Notes under the pieces: model-generated
Databases searched by the model: none
Seen by the model: the letters and a program-made list of their open reading frames with translations, nothing else
What the model was told of the DNA's origin: nothing
In this document: positions 10,629-19,910 of the stretch, one piece after another
How the letters are laid out: every line of letters starts with the position of its first letter
Position numbering within the stretch: the stretch's first letter is position 1
Program-made: the position numbers and the translations under genes
From: Bacillus sp. 1NLA3E
Lineage (GTDB): Bacteria > Bacillota > Bacilli > Bacillales > Cytobacillaceae
DNA: 64,000 nucleotides
Assembly (NCBI RefSeq): GCF_000242895.2
Contig: NC_021171.1
Location: 1,832,001-1,896,000, forward strand
Direction of reading: 5' to 3'

Positions 10629-11306
10629 TCAACAAATCTTTTGAATTAGATCAATTGTGTTGTTTTTGGGAGAATTAACTAGTGAGCTAACTTTATATGC
10701 CTCCATAAGACTATTGTCAAAAGGTTTTAATAAGGTATTGAGATAGTCGGTATCAGTAATCTTGGTATTTAGCCAAATTTTTTCATCTTCAGGTCTTAAA
10801 ATGGCCGGCATTCGATCATGGATGTCTTTAACGAGTTCATTTGCAGTTGTGGTAATCACGGAACAGGAAAAAATTGCTTTTCCTTCAGGGGTTTTCCATT
10901 GTTCCCATAATCCAGCCATTGCAAACAAGCTATCCGACTTGAGTTTAATCCGCATCGGAGTTTTCGTTTTTTGATCGATTCGTTTCCACTCATAAAAACT
11001 ATCGGCAATGATTAAACAGCGTTTTTTCTTATATGCGTTTCGGTAGCTTGCTTTTTCAGTAAGGGTCTCCGCTCGAGCATTTATCATTTTATAGCCAATT
11101 GACGGTTCCTTCGCCCACGGTGGGATCAAACCCCATTTTAAATAACCCATTTTGTTAATTGTTCCATTATTGATAATCGCTATTACAGATTGAGAAGGGG
11201 CAACATTATAGTTAGGAAGATAAGTATCTTCTTGGAGAAAGGCTTCTATATCAAATCGCTCGATAATCTCAGCTACGTTTGCTGTTAGTGTGAATCTACC
11301 ACACAT
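10629..11306 (-). CDS. SRAP-domain peptidase (YedK/HMCES family)
   Basis: A 225-residue SOS-response-associated peptidase domain protein. Family members form a thiazolidine link between Cys2 and abasic sites in single-stranded DNA, shielding them. The start is set at the ATG at 11306 rather than the GTG at 11315: this gives the obligatory N-terminal MCGRF, and the upstream GTG is part of the GGGGTG ribosome site. Other conserved residues are present: Asn in MINARAET, Glu in FYEWK and His in IHDRMPAIL. The gene is single and slightly separated from the lipoprotein gene downstream. Confidence 0.92.
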   Translation of the reverse strand: MCGRFTLTANVAEIIERFDIEAFLQEDTYLPNYNVAPSQSVIAIINNGTINKMGYLKWGLIPPWAKEPSIGYKMINARAETLTEKASYRNAYKKKRCLIIADSFYEWKRIDQKTKTPMRIKLKSDSLFAMAGLWEQWKTPEGKAIFSCSVITTTANELVKDIHDRMPAILRPEDEKIWLNTKITDTDYLNTLLKPFDNSLMEAYKVSSLVNSPKNNTIDLIQKIC

Positions 11307-11398
11307 TTCGTTCACCCCAGTCTGCTTTTATATTTATTGTAGCAAATGCTCGTAGTGATATTCAAAAATCCTGCTAGAACGGCAAAAATAAATAAGTG

Positions 11399-11424
11399 AA
11401 TCAACATTCTAGTTTAACAGAGCC
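11399..11424 (+). repeat. Remnant of the MITE-like repeat (right end)
   Basis: AATCAACATTCTAGTTTAAC followed by AGAGCC matches the right end of the full repeats at 46.7 and 56.9 kb almost perfectly. No left end or GC-rich core is present, so this is a truncated copy in the gap upstream of the APC permease. Confidence 0.7.
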
Positions 11425-11560
11425 ATGATTTTAAAAAATTAATTATGTCTTTTATGTTAATTTATTCACAAAAAATTCATTGACTTCGACTTAATTCGAC
11501 AATATAATTCACAAGTGGAATTATTTTGATAATTTTTTATTTACTAACTTGGAGGGCATA

Positions 11561-12982
11561 ATGAGCAGTTTATTTAGAAAGAAGTCTTTAAGCACCATGA
11601 TTGCACAGAGTAAAAAGGTTGAACTTAACCGAACTTTAAGTTTATTCGATCTTATCTTTCTTGGGGTAGGCTGTGTAATTGGAACAGGAATTTTTGTTGT
11701 CACTGGAGTAGTCGCTGCCCAAAGTGCAGGACCGGCTATTATTATTTCATTTATTATTGCAGGAATTGCATGTGCACTTGCCGCGCTTTGCTATGCAGAA
11801 TTTTCTTCCGCAGTTCCAGTTTCAGGTAGTGTATATACTTACACGTATGCAACAATGGGGGAAATTTTTGCTTTTTTAATTGGATGGGACTTGATGCTGG
11901 AATATGTTTTAGCTATTTCAGCAGTAGCAACCGGATGGTCTGCTTATTTCCGTTCATTAATTGAGGGGTTTGGTGTTCACTTTCCAGCTTTACTTTCTTC
12001 AGCGCCAGGCACTGGAACTGGTGGAATGGTTGATTTACCAGCAATCATTATTATTTTATTAGTAACAGCACTTGTGAGTATTGGGGTAAAAGAGAGTACA
12101 CGTTTTAACAATGTGATGGTTTTCATCAAGCTTGCCGTAATATTAACCTTCATATTCGCTGGAATTAGCTACGTAAAACCTGGAAATTGGACCCCATTTG
12201 CTCCTTTTGGATTTAAAGGGATTGTAACGAGTGCGGCTACGGTTTTCTTTGCTTATATAGGATTTGACGTTATTGCGACAGCTTCAGAAGAAGTGAAACG
12301 ACCAAAACGTGATATGCCGATAGGAATTATTACTTCATTAGTCATTTGTACTGTTTTATATATCGTAGTAGCCCTTGTGTTAACAGGGATGGTTCCATAC
12401 TCACAATTAAATGTGGGCGATCCAGTCGCACTTGCTCTTAAATTAGTTGGCCAAAACCAATTAGCTGGAATTATTTCGGTTGGAGCTGTTGCTGGAATTA
12501 CCACTGTCTTGCTGGCATTAATATACGCTCAGGTTCGCTTATCGTTTGCGATGAGTCGGGACGGTTTGCTTCCAAAGGGACTTGCAAAGGTACACAAGAA
12601 GTATAAGACGCCCTTCTCTAATACATGGTTAACAGGCTTTGTTGCTGCAGGAATTGCCGGATTTGTTGATTTAACCACATTAGCACACCTTGTAAATATG
12701 GGAACTCTTGCCGCATTTACATTAATATCGATTGCGATTATTGTTCTTAGGAGAAAACACCCTGAAATTATCGCAACATTCCGAGTACCATTTGTGCCAG
12801 TCTTGCCAGCTATTAGCGCGTTATTTTGCATTTATTTATCGATCAGCTTGCCTGCTATTACGTGGATTTCCTTTGCCATCTGGCTTTCGGTTGGCACGAT
12901 CGTGTATTTCCTTTATGCAAGAAAGAATAGCTTGCTTAACAATGAAGATCCAAAAGAAATTGACAACCGGATGGCGAAGTGA
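11561..12982 (+). CDS. APC-family cationic/neutral amino-acid permease (YfnA/CAT-like)
   Basis: A 473-residue amino-acid transporter with about twelve membrane segments. The segment 1 substrate loop GVGCVIGTGIFVVTG (about residues 36-50) is typical of the APC superfamily, and the arrangement matches the CAT branch that includes Bacillus YfnA. It is expected to act as an amino acid:proton symporter in the cytoplasmic membrane. The ATG at 11561 is chosen because GGAGGG at 11551-11556 precedes it; a TTG at 11549 would put the ribosome site inside the gene. It is a single gene, and no strong terminator follows. Confidence 0.88.
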   Translation: MSSLFRKKSLSTMIAQSKKVELNRTLSLFDLIFLGVGCVIGTGIFVVTGVVAAQSAGPAIIISFIIAGIACALAALCYAEFSSAVPVSGSVYTYTYATMGEIFAFLIGWDLMLEYVLAISAVATGWSAYFRSLIEGFGVHFPALLSSAPGTGTGGMVDLPAIIIILLVTALVSIGVKESTRFNNVMVFIKLAVILTFIFAGISYVKPGNWTPFAPFGFKGIVTSAATVFFAYIGFDVIATASEEVKRPKRDMPIGIITSLVICTVLYIVVALVLTGMVPYSQLNVGDPVALALKLVGQNQLAGIISVGAVAGITTVLLALIYAQVRLSFAMSRDGLLPKGLAKVHKKYKTPFSNTWLTGFVAAGIAGFVDLTTLAHLVNMGTLAAFTLISIAIIVLRRKHPEIIATFRVPFVPVLPAISALFCIYLSISLPAITWISFAIWLSVGTIVYFLYARKNSLLNNEDPKEIDNRMAK

Positions 12983-13056
12983 GTAAAAAAATGAATTGGT
13001 TTTAGGTGTTTTTTTCACCAAAATTTAGAACACTTAACTTAATTTAGTTTTAGCCC

Positions 13057-13085
13057 TTGCATTATCCATTTTTATCTGTTATATT
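13057..13085 (+). promoter_or_regulatory. Sigma-A-like promoter of the cold-shock gene
   Basis: TTGCAT, a 17-bp spacer and TATATT lie about 118 bp before the cold-shock ATG. This predicts a leader of roughly 110 nt, as is usual for csp genes, in which the long 5' UTR acts as a temperature-sensitive translation element. Confidence 0.55.
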
Positions 13086-13202
13086 TAAGTAGAATTATTT
13101 TTGTTAGTCGGTAAGGATTGTTAAGTGCTAAACTTTCTGTCTTGAAGATCTGAGCAAGGATAGTAACACAATGTGTGCAAAGCACACGAGGAGGAAACAC
13201 AA

Positions 13203-13403
13203 ATGGAACAAGGTAAAGTGAAATGGTTTAACGCAGAAAAAGGATTCGGATTCATCGAACGCGAAGCAGGAGACGACGTATTCGTACACTTCTCAGCTAT
13301 CCAAAGCGAAGGTTTCAAATCTTTAGACGAAGGTCAAGCAGTTACTTTTGAAGTAGAACAAGGTCAACGTGGACCCCAAGCTACTAACGTTCGCAAAGCA
13401 TAA
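13203..13403 (+). CDS. Cold-shock protein, CspA family
   Basis: A 66-residue single cold-shock domain. Both nucleic-acid-binding motifs are intact: RNP1 KGFGFI (residues 14-19) and RNP2 VFVHF (about 27-31). It binds single-stranded RNA and DNA and prevents unwanted mRNA structure. AGGAGG precedes the ATG by eight bases. Codon use is strongly biased, as expected for a highly expressed gene, and a strong terminator follows. Which csp paralogue (B, C or D) it corresponds to cannot be decided here. Confidence 0.95.
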   Translation: MEQGKVKWFNAEKGFGFIEREAGDDVFVHFSAIQSEGFKSLDEGQAVTFEVEQGQRGPQATNVRKA

Positions 13404-13419
13404 TATTGCCAACATATAA

Positions 13420-13450
13420 AAAAGACTCTCTTGTAGAGTCTTTTTTTTTT
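13420..13450 (+). terminator. Terminator of the cold-shock gene
   Basis: AAAAGACTC / GAGTCTTTT has a 6-nt loop and is followed by a long T run up to 13450. Confidence 0.85.
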
Positions 13451-13499
13451 GCTTTTTTTAAAGATAAGACGCCCACGGTTGTGAAATAAAAATAAACAT

Positions 13500-13528
13500 A
13501 AAAAAACCCTGCTCGCAGATGAGCAGGG
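13500..13528 (-). terminator. Minus-strand terminator
   Basis: CCCTGCTC / GAGCAGGG (13507-13514 and 13521-13528) has a 6-nt loop. Read on the minus strand it is followed by TTTTTTATG. It lies about 250 bp after the DUF3231 stop and probably ends that transcript. The 374-bp gap between csp and DUF3231 otherwise holds only the repeat remnant at 13699-13727. Confidence 0.65.
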
Positions 13529-13698
13529 CATTTGGATCACGTAAAGTAAATGGTATTTCCAGTATAACATAGATTCCTTGTAAACCCTAATCTTTTTTTA
13601 AAAAATGTGCAAATAAGCTCTATTGTTGGCTTTTTTGAGAATATTACAAACTGCAGGTTTTGTAGATGGACTAACCCAAGTAAACATAAAAAATAAGG

Positions 13699-13727
13699 TG
13701 CGCGAGCATCCTGGAGCGGAAATTAAC
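13699..13727 (+). repeat. Degenerate remnant of the MITE-like repeat
   Basis: The segment contains GCGAGCATCCTGGAGCGGAA followed by ATTAAC, closely resembling the GCGAGCACATGGAGCGGAAA - TCAAC part of the complete copies. Only the inner right portion survives. Confidence 0.6.
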
Positions 13728-13776
13728 TAATCTTCCTTTTAATAAATAACAGCAAAGGTTACGAAAACAGCCAAAA

Positions 13777-14778
13777 TTATTTAATTAACTCGTTCCTATC
13801 TTCCATTTTAGGAGGTTCTTCGAGCCAACCATTTTTCGCCATGATTTTACCACCATCAGTTGCATAGGTTAATATGTCTTTTGCGGATTTCACCATTATT
13901 AATGGGAGATCACTCCGTAAACTAAAAGCTGTTCCAAAGGCAGTATTTCCTAAACCAAAGCTACAAAATATACTGGTACAGTACATCATTAGCTTATCTG
14001 AAAAAGGAGCAACCTTTGAGTCTGTTGCTTTTCCCCCCCATGTAGCAGGTGGCTGAATATCACTCTGAAGGAATACTTCTGAATAGTCCGTTACAATTTT
14101 TTTTGCTAATTCTTTTCCTTTTAAGAAATATTTTTTTACTTCAGGTTCATTAGCAACTTGTGCAAACCCCGTTATCATTTGCATCCCAAAAATATTTGCT
14201 CCAATTACATTGTAAATATGTGCAACCTCAACTGTATTCAATGCTCGCTTATCAGAAAACAGGTTGAACCCACTCATATAATTGGTATCAGTTGCAAACA
14301 CCACGGTCTTCGGCATAGTTACAGCAGGAGGACGAGGTAAAACATCTTTTTCTTGCAAATAGTCGACACATTCTTCGTAACCGCTTTGAGTAAATACAGT
14401 TAATTCCTTATAAAGGATAATAATATCTTTTCGATAGGACATGTTTAAGTGGAGACTATGTAATCCCATGCTTATTATATTGGGCAAACGAAGAAACATA
14501 ATATCAAACATGTTGTCATAAAGCTTGGGCACGACAGGATTGACATCCTCTTCTGTGAATCCGACAGGAATTACAGCACCTTCATTTTTGAAGATGTTTT
14601 TTATATCTTCAAGATAGTGAATAATTTTCTGATGAGAATTTTGCATAATTTCCTTAGCGCGGTTGTCATCTGCTTGTTCGATAAAATATTCAAGAATTCT
14701 TTGTTTCATTGTACTAAGCTGATAGGTCATCCACAATGTTCCTAATTCACTCGAGCTTAGCGCCTTTTTTTGACTCAT
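13777..14778 (-). CDS. DUF3231 family protein
   Basis: A 333-residue protein of the DUF3231 family, common in Bacillaceae and of unknown function. Two similar mostly helical halves are apparent (roughly residues 5-165 and 175-320); the halves share the pattern of long helices expected of this duplicated fold. The ATG at 14778 is chosen because GTGGAGG precedes it; the GTG at 14793 lies within that ribosome site. It is divergent from the aromatic-degradation operon across a 313-bp gap, which may or may not be a functional link. Confidence 0.75.
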   Translation of the reverse strand: MSQKKALSSSELGTLWMTYQLSTMKQRILEYFIEQADDNRAKEIMQNSHQKIIHYLEDIKNIFKNEGAVIPVGFTEEDVNPVVPKLYDNMFDIMFLRLPNIISMGLHSLHLNMSYRKDIIILYKELTVFTQSGYEECVDYLQEKDVLPRPPAVTMPKTVVFATDTNYMSGFNLFSDKRALNTVEVAHIYNVIGANIFGMQMITGFAQVANEPEVKKYFLKGKELAKKIVTDYSEVFLQSDIQPPATWGGKATDSKVAPFSDKLMMYCTSIFCSFGLGNTAFGTAFSLRSDLPLIMVKSAKDILTYATDGGKIMAKNGWLEEPPKMEDRNELIK

Positions 14779-15026
14779 TATATTAGCCTCCACTTTAAGA
14801 ATACTCTCGAATAAATGGTCACCATTCTAATCTGATTTAAATTTAATATTTACCCCAGTAGAAAAAATATGCACCAGACTAATGCTTGTAGCCAGCATTT
14901 ACTACTAAATATCTACATGAAAAGTAGAGTGATTTTAAAAAAAACCAAAGATTTTTGCACTAGAAAAAAGTCTGAAAATTTAGGAAACTTAGCTTAGCAG
15001 ATAAATTGAGAAAAAGGAGGAGTGAT

Positions 15027-15062
15027 TTGAAATTTGTAAACAAGTTGTTTTCTCAAATTTAA
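15027..15062 (+). other. Possible 11-codon leader ORF and hairpin before catechol dioxygenase
   Basis: AAGGAGG at 15014-15020 is six bases before a TTG that opens an 11-codon frame (TTG...CAA ATT TAA) ending 29 bp before the dioxygenase ATG. AAATTTG and CAAATTT within it can form a hairpin. The remainder of the 313-bp intergenic gap shows no convincing sigma-54 promoter and no strong sigma-A promoter. Confidence 0.35.
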
Positions 15063-15091
15063 ACCAAATTAATAAATAGGAGGATTTAACT

Positions 15092-16003
15092 ATGGCGATT
15101 ATAAGAGTTGGTAGAGTTGAACTTCGTGTAATGGATTTGGAAAAATCAGCGGAATACTACCGGAATGTAATTGGTTTAGAGGAAACCGGAAGAGATGATA
15201 ACAGTGTTTATCTAAAGGCTTGGGACGAATTTGATCATCATAGTATCATTCTTACAAAAGCAGATTCAGCCGGAATGGAACATCTAGCCTTTAAGGTAAC
15301 GGGGCCGACAGATTTAGATTACTATGAAATGAAAATCGAACAATATGGGATTCCGGTTACTAGAATTGCAGCTGGCACTCGCTTAGCTGAAGGCGAAGCC
15401 ATCCGCTTTACGGTTCCGACCGGACACCATATAGAATTGTATGCTGACATTGAAAGATTGGGTACAGCTGTTGGGACATTAAATCCGCACCCTTGGCCAG
15501 ATAATCTTCGTGGGATCGCCCCACATCGCTTAGACCACACCTTATTAGTTGGTGAAGATATAGAGGGTGTTACAAAGTTCTTTACGGAGGTCTTAGGATT
15601 TAAACAAACAGAAAGAGTCATCACGGTTGATGGAAAAGTCATGATTGGCAGTTTCTTAGCAACAACCAATAAAGCACATGATATTGCCTTTATCAAAGGT
15701 CCAGACAATAAATTTCATCATGTCGGTTTTTTTGTAGATAATTGGTACGATGTTTTGAAGGCAGCTGATATTCTATCGAAAAATGAGGTCCCTATGGATG
15801 TCACACCAACTCGCCATGGAATCACTAGAGGACAAACCGTTTACTTCTTTGATCCTTCTGGGAATCGTAATGAAGCTTTTGCAAGCGGTTACATCTCCTA
15901 TTCTGATTTTGAAACGATCACTTGGACAGAGGATAAAATTGGTCAAGGTGTATTTTACCATCGAAGAGAGTTAAGCGAATCGTTTATGAACGTTCTAACT
16001 TAA
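15092..16003 (+). CDS. Catechol 2,3-dioxygenase (extradiol, type I)
   Basis: It opens catechol between carbons 2 and 3 to give 2-hydroxymuconic semialdehyde, the first ring-cleavage step of the meta pathway. The 303-residue length and two-domain vicinal-oxygen-chelate fold match XylE/DmpB. The Fe(II) ligands fit the XylE positions after a four-residue shift: His149 (RLDHTLL), His210 (KFHHVGF) and Glu261 (GNRNEAF). AGGAGG precedes the ATG. It is the first gene of the operon, and a possible leader peptide lies upstream. The ferredoxin at 26026 may reactivate its oxidised iron. Confidence 0.95.
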   Translation: MAIIRVGRVELRVMDLEKSAEYYRNVIGLEETGRDDNSVYLKAWDEFDHHSIILTKADSAGMEHLAFKVTGPTDLDYYEMKIEQYGIPVTRIAAGTRLAEGEAIRFTVPTGHHIELYADIERLGTAVGTLNPHPWPDNLRGIAPHRLDHTLLVGEDIEGVTKFFTEVLGFKQTERVITVDGKVMIGSFLATTNKAHDIAFIKGPDNKFHHVGFFVDNWYDVLKAADILSKNEVPMDVTPTRHGITRGQTVYFFDPSGNRNEAFASGYISYSDFETITWTEDKIGQGVFYHRRELSESFMNVLT

Positions 16004-16099
16004 TAAAATAATCGGATTAGCAAAGTGAATTTTCAACTTGATTATTTTGGATGGTGTCCCGCACCATCCAAAAAAACAAACCCAAAAAGGAGGGTCAAT

Positions 16100-16909
16100 A
16101 TGGAAACGGTAGCTACAGATAAATTTTGTGAAGAGATAGCAAATCAATTATTAGAGGCTGAAGTTTCATTGAAACCGATCTCGCCACTTACCGAAACCTA
16201 TCCAACTATTTCTGTTCAACAAGCCTATCAAATTCAACTGTTGCAAATTCAGCAAAAAGTTGACCAGGGAGCTAGAATTATTGGCAAAAAGATCGGGTTA
16301 ACTAGTAAAGCAATGCAAGAAATGGTCGGAGTAAATGAGCCGGATTATGGACATTTGTTAGATACGATGTCCCATGTTGATGGAGAAATCATTGATATAG
16401 ATCAATTTATTGAACCGAAGATCGAGGTTGAAATTGCCTTTATTTTATCAAAGAATTTAAAAGGTCCAGGTGTATCGATAACTAATGTCATTGATGCAAC
16501 AGACTATATTGTTCCCGCGTTTGAAGTGATTGATAGTCGAATTAAAGATTGGAAAATTAAATTTGAAGATACAGTTGCGGATAATGGTTCGTCTGCAAAG
16601 TTTGTTTTAGGTGGGATTCCTACCAAAATAGATCAAGTAGATTTACGTCATATCGGGATGGTAGTCGACGTTAATGGTGCACAAATCGCGACTGGAGCAG
16701 GGGCGGCGGTCCTGGGAAATCCGCTCAAAGCTGTTGCGTGGTTAGCCAATAAACTTGGCGAGTATGATATTTCTTTAAAGGCAGGGGAAGTCATCTTGTC
16801 TGGTGCGATAACAGCTGCTGTACCAATTCGATCAGGTGATATTTTTAACGCCCATTTTGCCCATATTGGATCTGTTTCAGTTGGTTTTAAAGGAGGAGAT
16901 AGTCAATGA
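16100..16909 (+). CDS. 2-hydroxypenta-2,4-dienoate hydratase (XylJ/DmpE type)
   Basis: It hydrates 2-hydroxypentadienoate (2-oxopent-4-enoate) to 4-hydroxy-2-oxovalerate. The 269-residue protein has the metal-site and core motifs [22 protein letters not shown] and [16 protein letters not shown]; the DWKIK form separates hydratases from the related decarboxylase. The start is the ATG at 16100, set by AGGAGGG; an upstream in-frame ATG at 16025 has no ribosome site. The stop overlaps the next start (ATGA), implying translational coupling to the acetaldehyde dehydrogenase. Confidence 0.88.
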   Translation: METVATDKFCEEIANQLLEAEVSLKPISPLTETYPTISVQQAYQIQLLQIQQKVDQGARIIGKKIGLTSKAMQEMVGVNEPDYGHLLDTMSHVDGEIIDIDQFIEPKIEVEIAFILSKNLKGPGVSITNVIDATDYIVPAFEVIDSRIKDWKIKFEDTVADNGSSAKFVLGGIPTKIDQVDLRHIGMVVDVNGAQIATGAGAAVLGNPLKAVAWLANKLGEYDISLKAGEVILSGAITAAVPIRSGDIFNAHFAHIGSVSVGFKGGDSQ

Positions 16910-17790
16910 AAAAAATAAAAGTTGGCATTTTAGGATCAGGAAATATTGGAACTGATTTGATGTATAAAGTTGAAAGAAGCCCATATTTAGAAATGGGAGT
17001 CATGATTGGCATTGATCCAGATTCAGAAGGTTTAAAACGAGCAAAAGCTAGAGGCTACAAGGTGATTGATAAAGGAATCGAAGGATTTATGGAACAGCCA
17101 GAACTAGCTGATATTATTTTTGATGCGACGACAGCCTATTCTCATATCAAGCATAATGAGCTGCTTCGTTCAGTTAATAAAAAAATAATTGATTTGACAC
17201 CAGCAGCAATTGGGCCACTTGTTTCGCCACCAGTAAACCTTAAGGAGCATGCAGATGCGCAGAATGTAAACATGATTACTTGTGGTGGACAAGCGACGAT
17301 CCCGATTGTTCATGCCATTAGTCAAGTAACACCTGTTAGTTATGCTGAAATTGTCGCAACCGTATCGAGCAAAAGCGTTGGGCCGGGCACAAGAATCAAC
17401 ATTGATGAATTTACTCAGACCACGGCTAAAGGAATTGAAACAGTTGGCGGTGCAAAAAAGGGAAAAGCAATCATCATCTTAAATCCCGCAGAACCACCCG
17501 TTATAATGAGAGATACTGTCCATGCGTTAGTAGAGAAAATGGATCAAGAAGCGATCATGAATTCAATCGATTCAATGGTTGAAAAGGTTAAAGAATATAT
17601 TCCGGGTTATCGCCTTCGTGGCAAACCATTTATAGAAGGAAATCGGATTACAGTATTTTTGGAGGTTGAGGGGGCAGGGGACTTCTTCCCACCATATGCT
17701 GGGAATTTGGATATCATGACGGCGGCAGGCGTTAAAATTGCTGAGGAATTCGCCAAACAAACCTACCAATCTAAAAAAATAACAAATTAA
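16906..17790 (+). CDS. Acetaldehyde dehydrogenase (acylating), DmpF/XylQ type
   Basis: It converts the acetaldehyde released by the aldolase into acetyl-CoA with NAD+ and CoA. The protein has 294 residues with an N-terminal Rossmann motif ([12 protein letters not shown], residues 8-19) and the catalytic Cys in [11 protein letters not shown] (near residue 125). It normally forms a channelled complex with the HOA aldolase encoded next, and the gene order hydratase-ADA-aldolase fits. Its ATG overlaps the hydratase stop by four bases. Confidence 0.95.
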   Translation: MKKIKVGILGSGNIGTDLMYKVERSPYLEMGVMIGIDPDSEGLKRAKARGYKVIDKGIEGFMEQPELADIIFDATTAYSHIKHNELLRSVNKKIIDLTPAAIGPLVSPPVNLKEHADAQNVNMITCGGQATIPIVHAISQVTPVSYAEIVATVSSKSVGPGTRINIDEFTQTTAKGIETVGGAKKGKAIIILNPAEPPVIMRDTVHALVEKMDQEAIMNSIDSMVEKVKEYIPGYRLRGKPFIEGNRITVFLEVEGAGDFFPPYAGNLDIMTAAGVKIAEEFAKQTYQSKKITN

Positions 17791-17807
17791 TTGAGGAGGT
17801 TAAACCA

Positions 17808-18863
17808 TTGGTAAATCATACAAAAATAAAAATAGTTGACGTAACTTTAAGAGACGGCAGTCATGCTGTTAAACACTCGTTTACAGAAGAGCAAGTTCGG
17901 AATGTTGCGAGAGAGTTAGACCAGGCAGGGGTTGAATATATCGAGGTTACTCATGGTGACGGCTTAGGTGGATCTTCGCTACAGTATGGATTTTCAGCAG
18001 TTGATGAGATGAAATTAATTGAAGCCGCTGTGGATGAGTGCAAGCAAGCCAAGGTGTCAGTTTTGCAACTACCAGGGATTGGTACGGTTAAAGAGCTGAA
18101 GCAAGCGGCAGAGTTAGGTGCGAAGATGGTCCGTGTTGCGACTCACGTTACGGAAGCAGATGTCGCCCAGCAACATATGACCTTTGCAAAAGAATTGGGG
18201 TTAGAAACTGTCGGTTTCCTAATGATGTCGCATATGGTTTCCCCTCAAAAAATAGTTGAACAGGCTAAATTATTTGAAAAATATGGTGCTGACACTGTCT
18301 ATGTGGTGGACTCCGCTGGGGCTCTTTTACCACAGGAAGTGAAAGAAAGAGTGAGTGCACTGCGTCAATCGATTTCTTGTAACATCGGTTTTCATGGCCA
18401 TAATAATCTTTCATTAGCAGTAGCAAATACTTTAGCTGCGATTGAAGCAGGAGCAACTTATGTCGATGGAAGTTTGCGATGCCTAGGGGCAGGAAGTGGG
18501 AATACACAGACCGAGGTATTGGCGGCCGTATTAGATCGTTTAGGCTACCTGACGAATATTGATTTGTACAAAATCATGGATGCAGCTAATGATACAGTTG
18601 CTCCGCTGATGCCACGTTCCCAAGAGATTGGAAGATCTAGTCTAGTAATGGGGTACTCCGGTGTCTATTCAAGCTTTTTGTTACATACGAAAGATGCAGC
18701 TGAAAAATTTAAAGTAGACGAACGTGATATTTTAATAGAGTTAGGGAGAAGAAAGGCCGTTGGCGGTCAAGAGGATTTAATTCTTGATGTTGCCGCGGAA
18801 TTGGCTAAAAATAAGACAAAATGTAGCGTAAATTGCAGCGGGAACTGTGCAACAACAAAATAA
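17808..18863 (+). CDS. 4-hydroxy-2-oxovalerate aldolase (DmpG/XylK type)
   Basis: It cleaves 4-hydroxy-2-oxovalerate to pyruvate and acetaldehyde, passing the latter to its partner dehydrogenase. The 351-residue HMGL-like TIM barrel has VTLRDGSH (residues 9-16, containing the metal-binding Asp) and GFHGHNN (metal-binding His-x-His near residue 198). The start is TTG at 17808 with GAGGAGG upstream. The C-terminal tail ends in a cysteine-containing CSVNCSGNC stretch, which I do not recognise as a family feature. Confidence 0.95.
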   Translation: MVNHTKIKIVDVTLRDGSHAVKHSFTEEQVRNVARELDQAGVEYIEVTHGDGLGGSSLQYGFSAVDEMKLIEAAVDECKQAKVSVLQLPGIGTVKELKQAAELGAKMVRVATHVTEADVAQQHMTFAKELGLETVGFLMMSHMVSPQKIVEQAKLFEKYGADTVYVVDSAGALLPQEVKERVSALRQSISCNIGFHGHNNLSLAVANTLAAIEAGATYVDGSLRCLGAGSGNTQTEVLAAVLDRLGYLTNIDLYKIMDAANDTVAPLMPRSQEIGRSSLVMGYSGVYSSFLLHTKDAAEKFKVDERDILIELGRRKAVGGQEDLILDVAAELAKNKTKCSVNCSGNCATTK

Positions 18864-18878
18864 ACGGGGGTGAAAGGA

Positions 18879-19670
18879 TTGTCAATTTTATCAATTAAAG
18901 AAATCGTCGACGAACTATTTAAAGCTGAATTAAATGGGCAAGAGGTAGATAAATTTGTTGATCGCTACCCGGAACTAAACAATCATGAGATTGCTTATCA
19001 AATCCAAGATGAATTAATTATTCGTAAACAAAAGCATTCAAATAGTCGAATTATCGGACGAAAACTAGGGCTAACAAGCATCGCAAAACAACAAATGATG
19101 GGTGTCCATGAACCTGTGTACGGAATGTTGTTAGATGACATGCTTGTTGATGAACAAGAGGAGATCTCCCTTTCTTCATTGATACATCCAAAAATCGAAC
19201 CGGAAATCGCCTTTATTATTGGAGAAGAGTTAACAGGTCCTGGGGTATCAGCACCTGAGGTTTTAAAAGCAACCTCTTATGTGATGCCAGCCCTAGAAGT
19301 AATCGATAGTCGCTATCGCAATTTTTCATTTACATTGCTTGATGTGATTGCTGACAATGCCTCCTCATCCAAGTTTGTGCTTGGAAATCGGACTCGGAAT
19401 ATAAAAGGTCTGGACCTTGGCCTAACCGGAATGGTGTTTGAAAAGAATGGCTCGATTGTATCCACGAGTACGGGAGCTGCTGTCATGGGACATCCGGCCC
19501 GAGCAGTTGCTTGGATGGTAAATAAATTAGGAGAAAAAGGAATTTCTATTCAACCGGGCGATGTTATTTTAAGCGGAGCCATTTGTGAATCGATAACAGT
19601 TGAACCTGGAGATTACATTCGTGCTAGTTTTGATGGACTAGGTTCAGTATCAGCAAAATTTAAAGCATAG
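18879..19670 (+). CDS. 4-oxalocrotonate decarboxylase (XylI/DmpH type)
   Basis: It decarboxylates 2-oxo-3-hexenedioate to 2-hydroxypentadienoate, feeding the hydratase to which it is homologous and with which it forms a complex in known systems. The decarboxylase is distinguished by EPVYGMLLDDM, HPKIEPEIAF and DSRYRNFSF. The start is taken as TTG at 18879 (263 residues, matching the family) with GGGGGTG six bases upstream; the GTG at 18870 lies within that ribosome site. Confidence 0.88.
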   Translation: MSILSIKEIVDELFKAELNGQEVDKFVDRYPELNNHEIAYQIQDELIIRKQKHSNSRIIGRKLGLTSIAKQQMMGVHEPVYGMLLDDMLVDEQEEISLSSLIHPKIEPEIAFIIGEELTGPGVSAPEVLKATSYVMPALEVIDSRYRNFSFTLLDVIADNASSSKFVLGNRTRNIKGLDLGLTGMVFEKNGSIVSTSTGAAVMGHPARAVAWMVNKLGEKGISIQPGDVILSGAICESITVEPGDYIRASFDGLGSVSAKFKA

Positions 19671-19685
19671 AGAGGGGAAAAGAGA

Positions 19686-19895
19686 ATGCCGCTAATTCAA
19701 ATTAATATCATAGAGGGACGCTCTGCCGAGAAAAAAGAAAGACTAATCAAGGATATATCCCAGCTTGTAGCCGTTACCCTTGAAAGTCCAATTGAAACCG
19801 TCCGTGTCTTAATTAATGAAATGCCTGCTGCCCACTGGGGAATCGCTGGTGAGTCCGTTAAGAAAAGAAGAGATCAAGCAAACCTGAATCGATAA
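19686..19895 (+). CDS. 4-oxalocrotonate tautomerase
   Basis: A 69-residue tautomerase of the XylH/DmpI family. It isomerises 2-hydroxymuconate to 2-oxo-3-hexenedioate using the N-terminal proline as base. The mature protein begins with Pro (MPLIQINIIEGRS), and Arg residues near 11 and 39-42 fit the active site. Together with the dehydrogenase and decarboxylase it completes the oxalocrotonate branch. AGGGG lies upstream of the ATG. Confidence 0.93.
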   Translation: MPLIQINIIEGRSAEKKERLIKDISQLVAVTLESPIETVRVLINEMPAAHWGIAGESVKKRRDQANLNR

Positions 19896-19910
19896 TAAGG
19901 AGGAACGTCC

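Noticed and set aside
14779-15091. A sigma-54 promoter before the phenol operon, as in Pseudomonas dmp.
   Set aside because: No TGGC-N8-TTGC-type element with correct spacing was found, and the linked regulator lacks an AAA+ domain.
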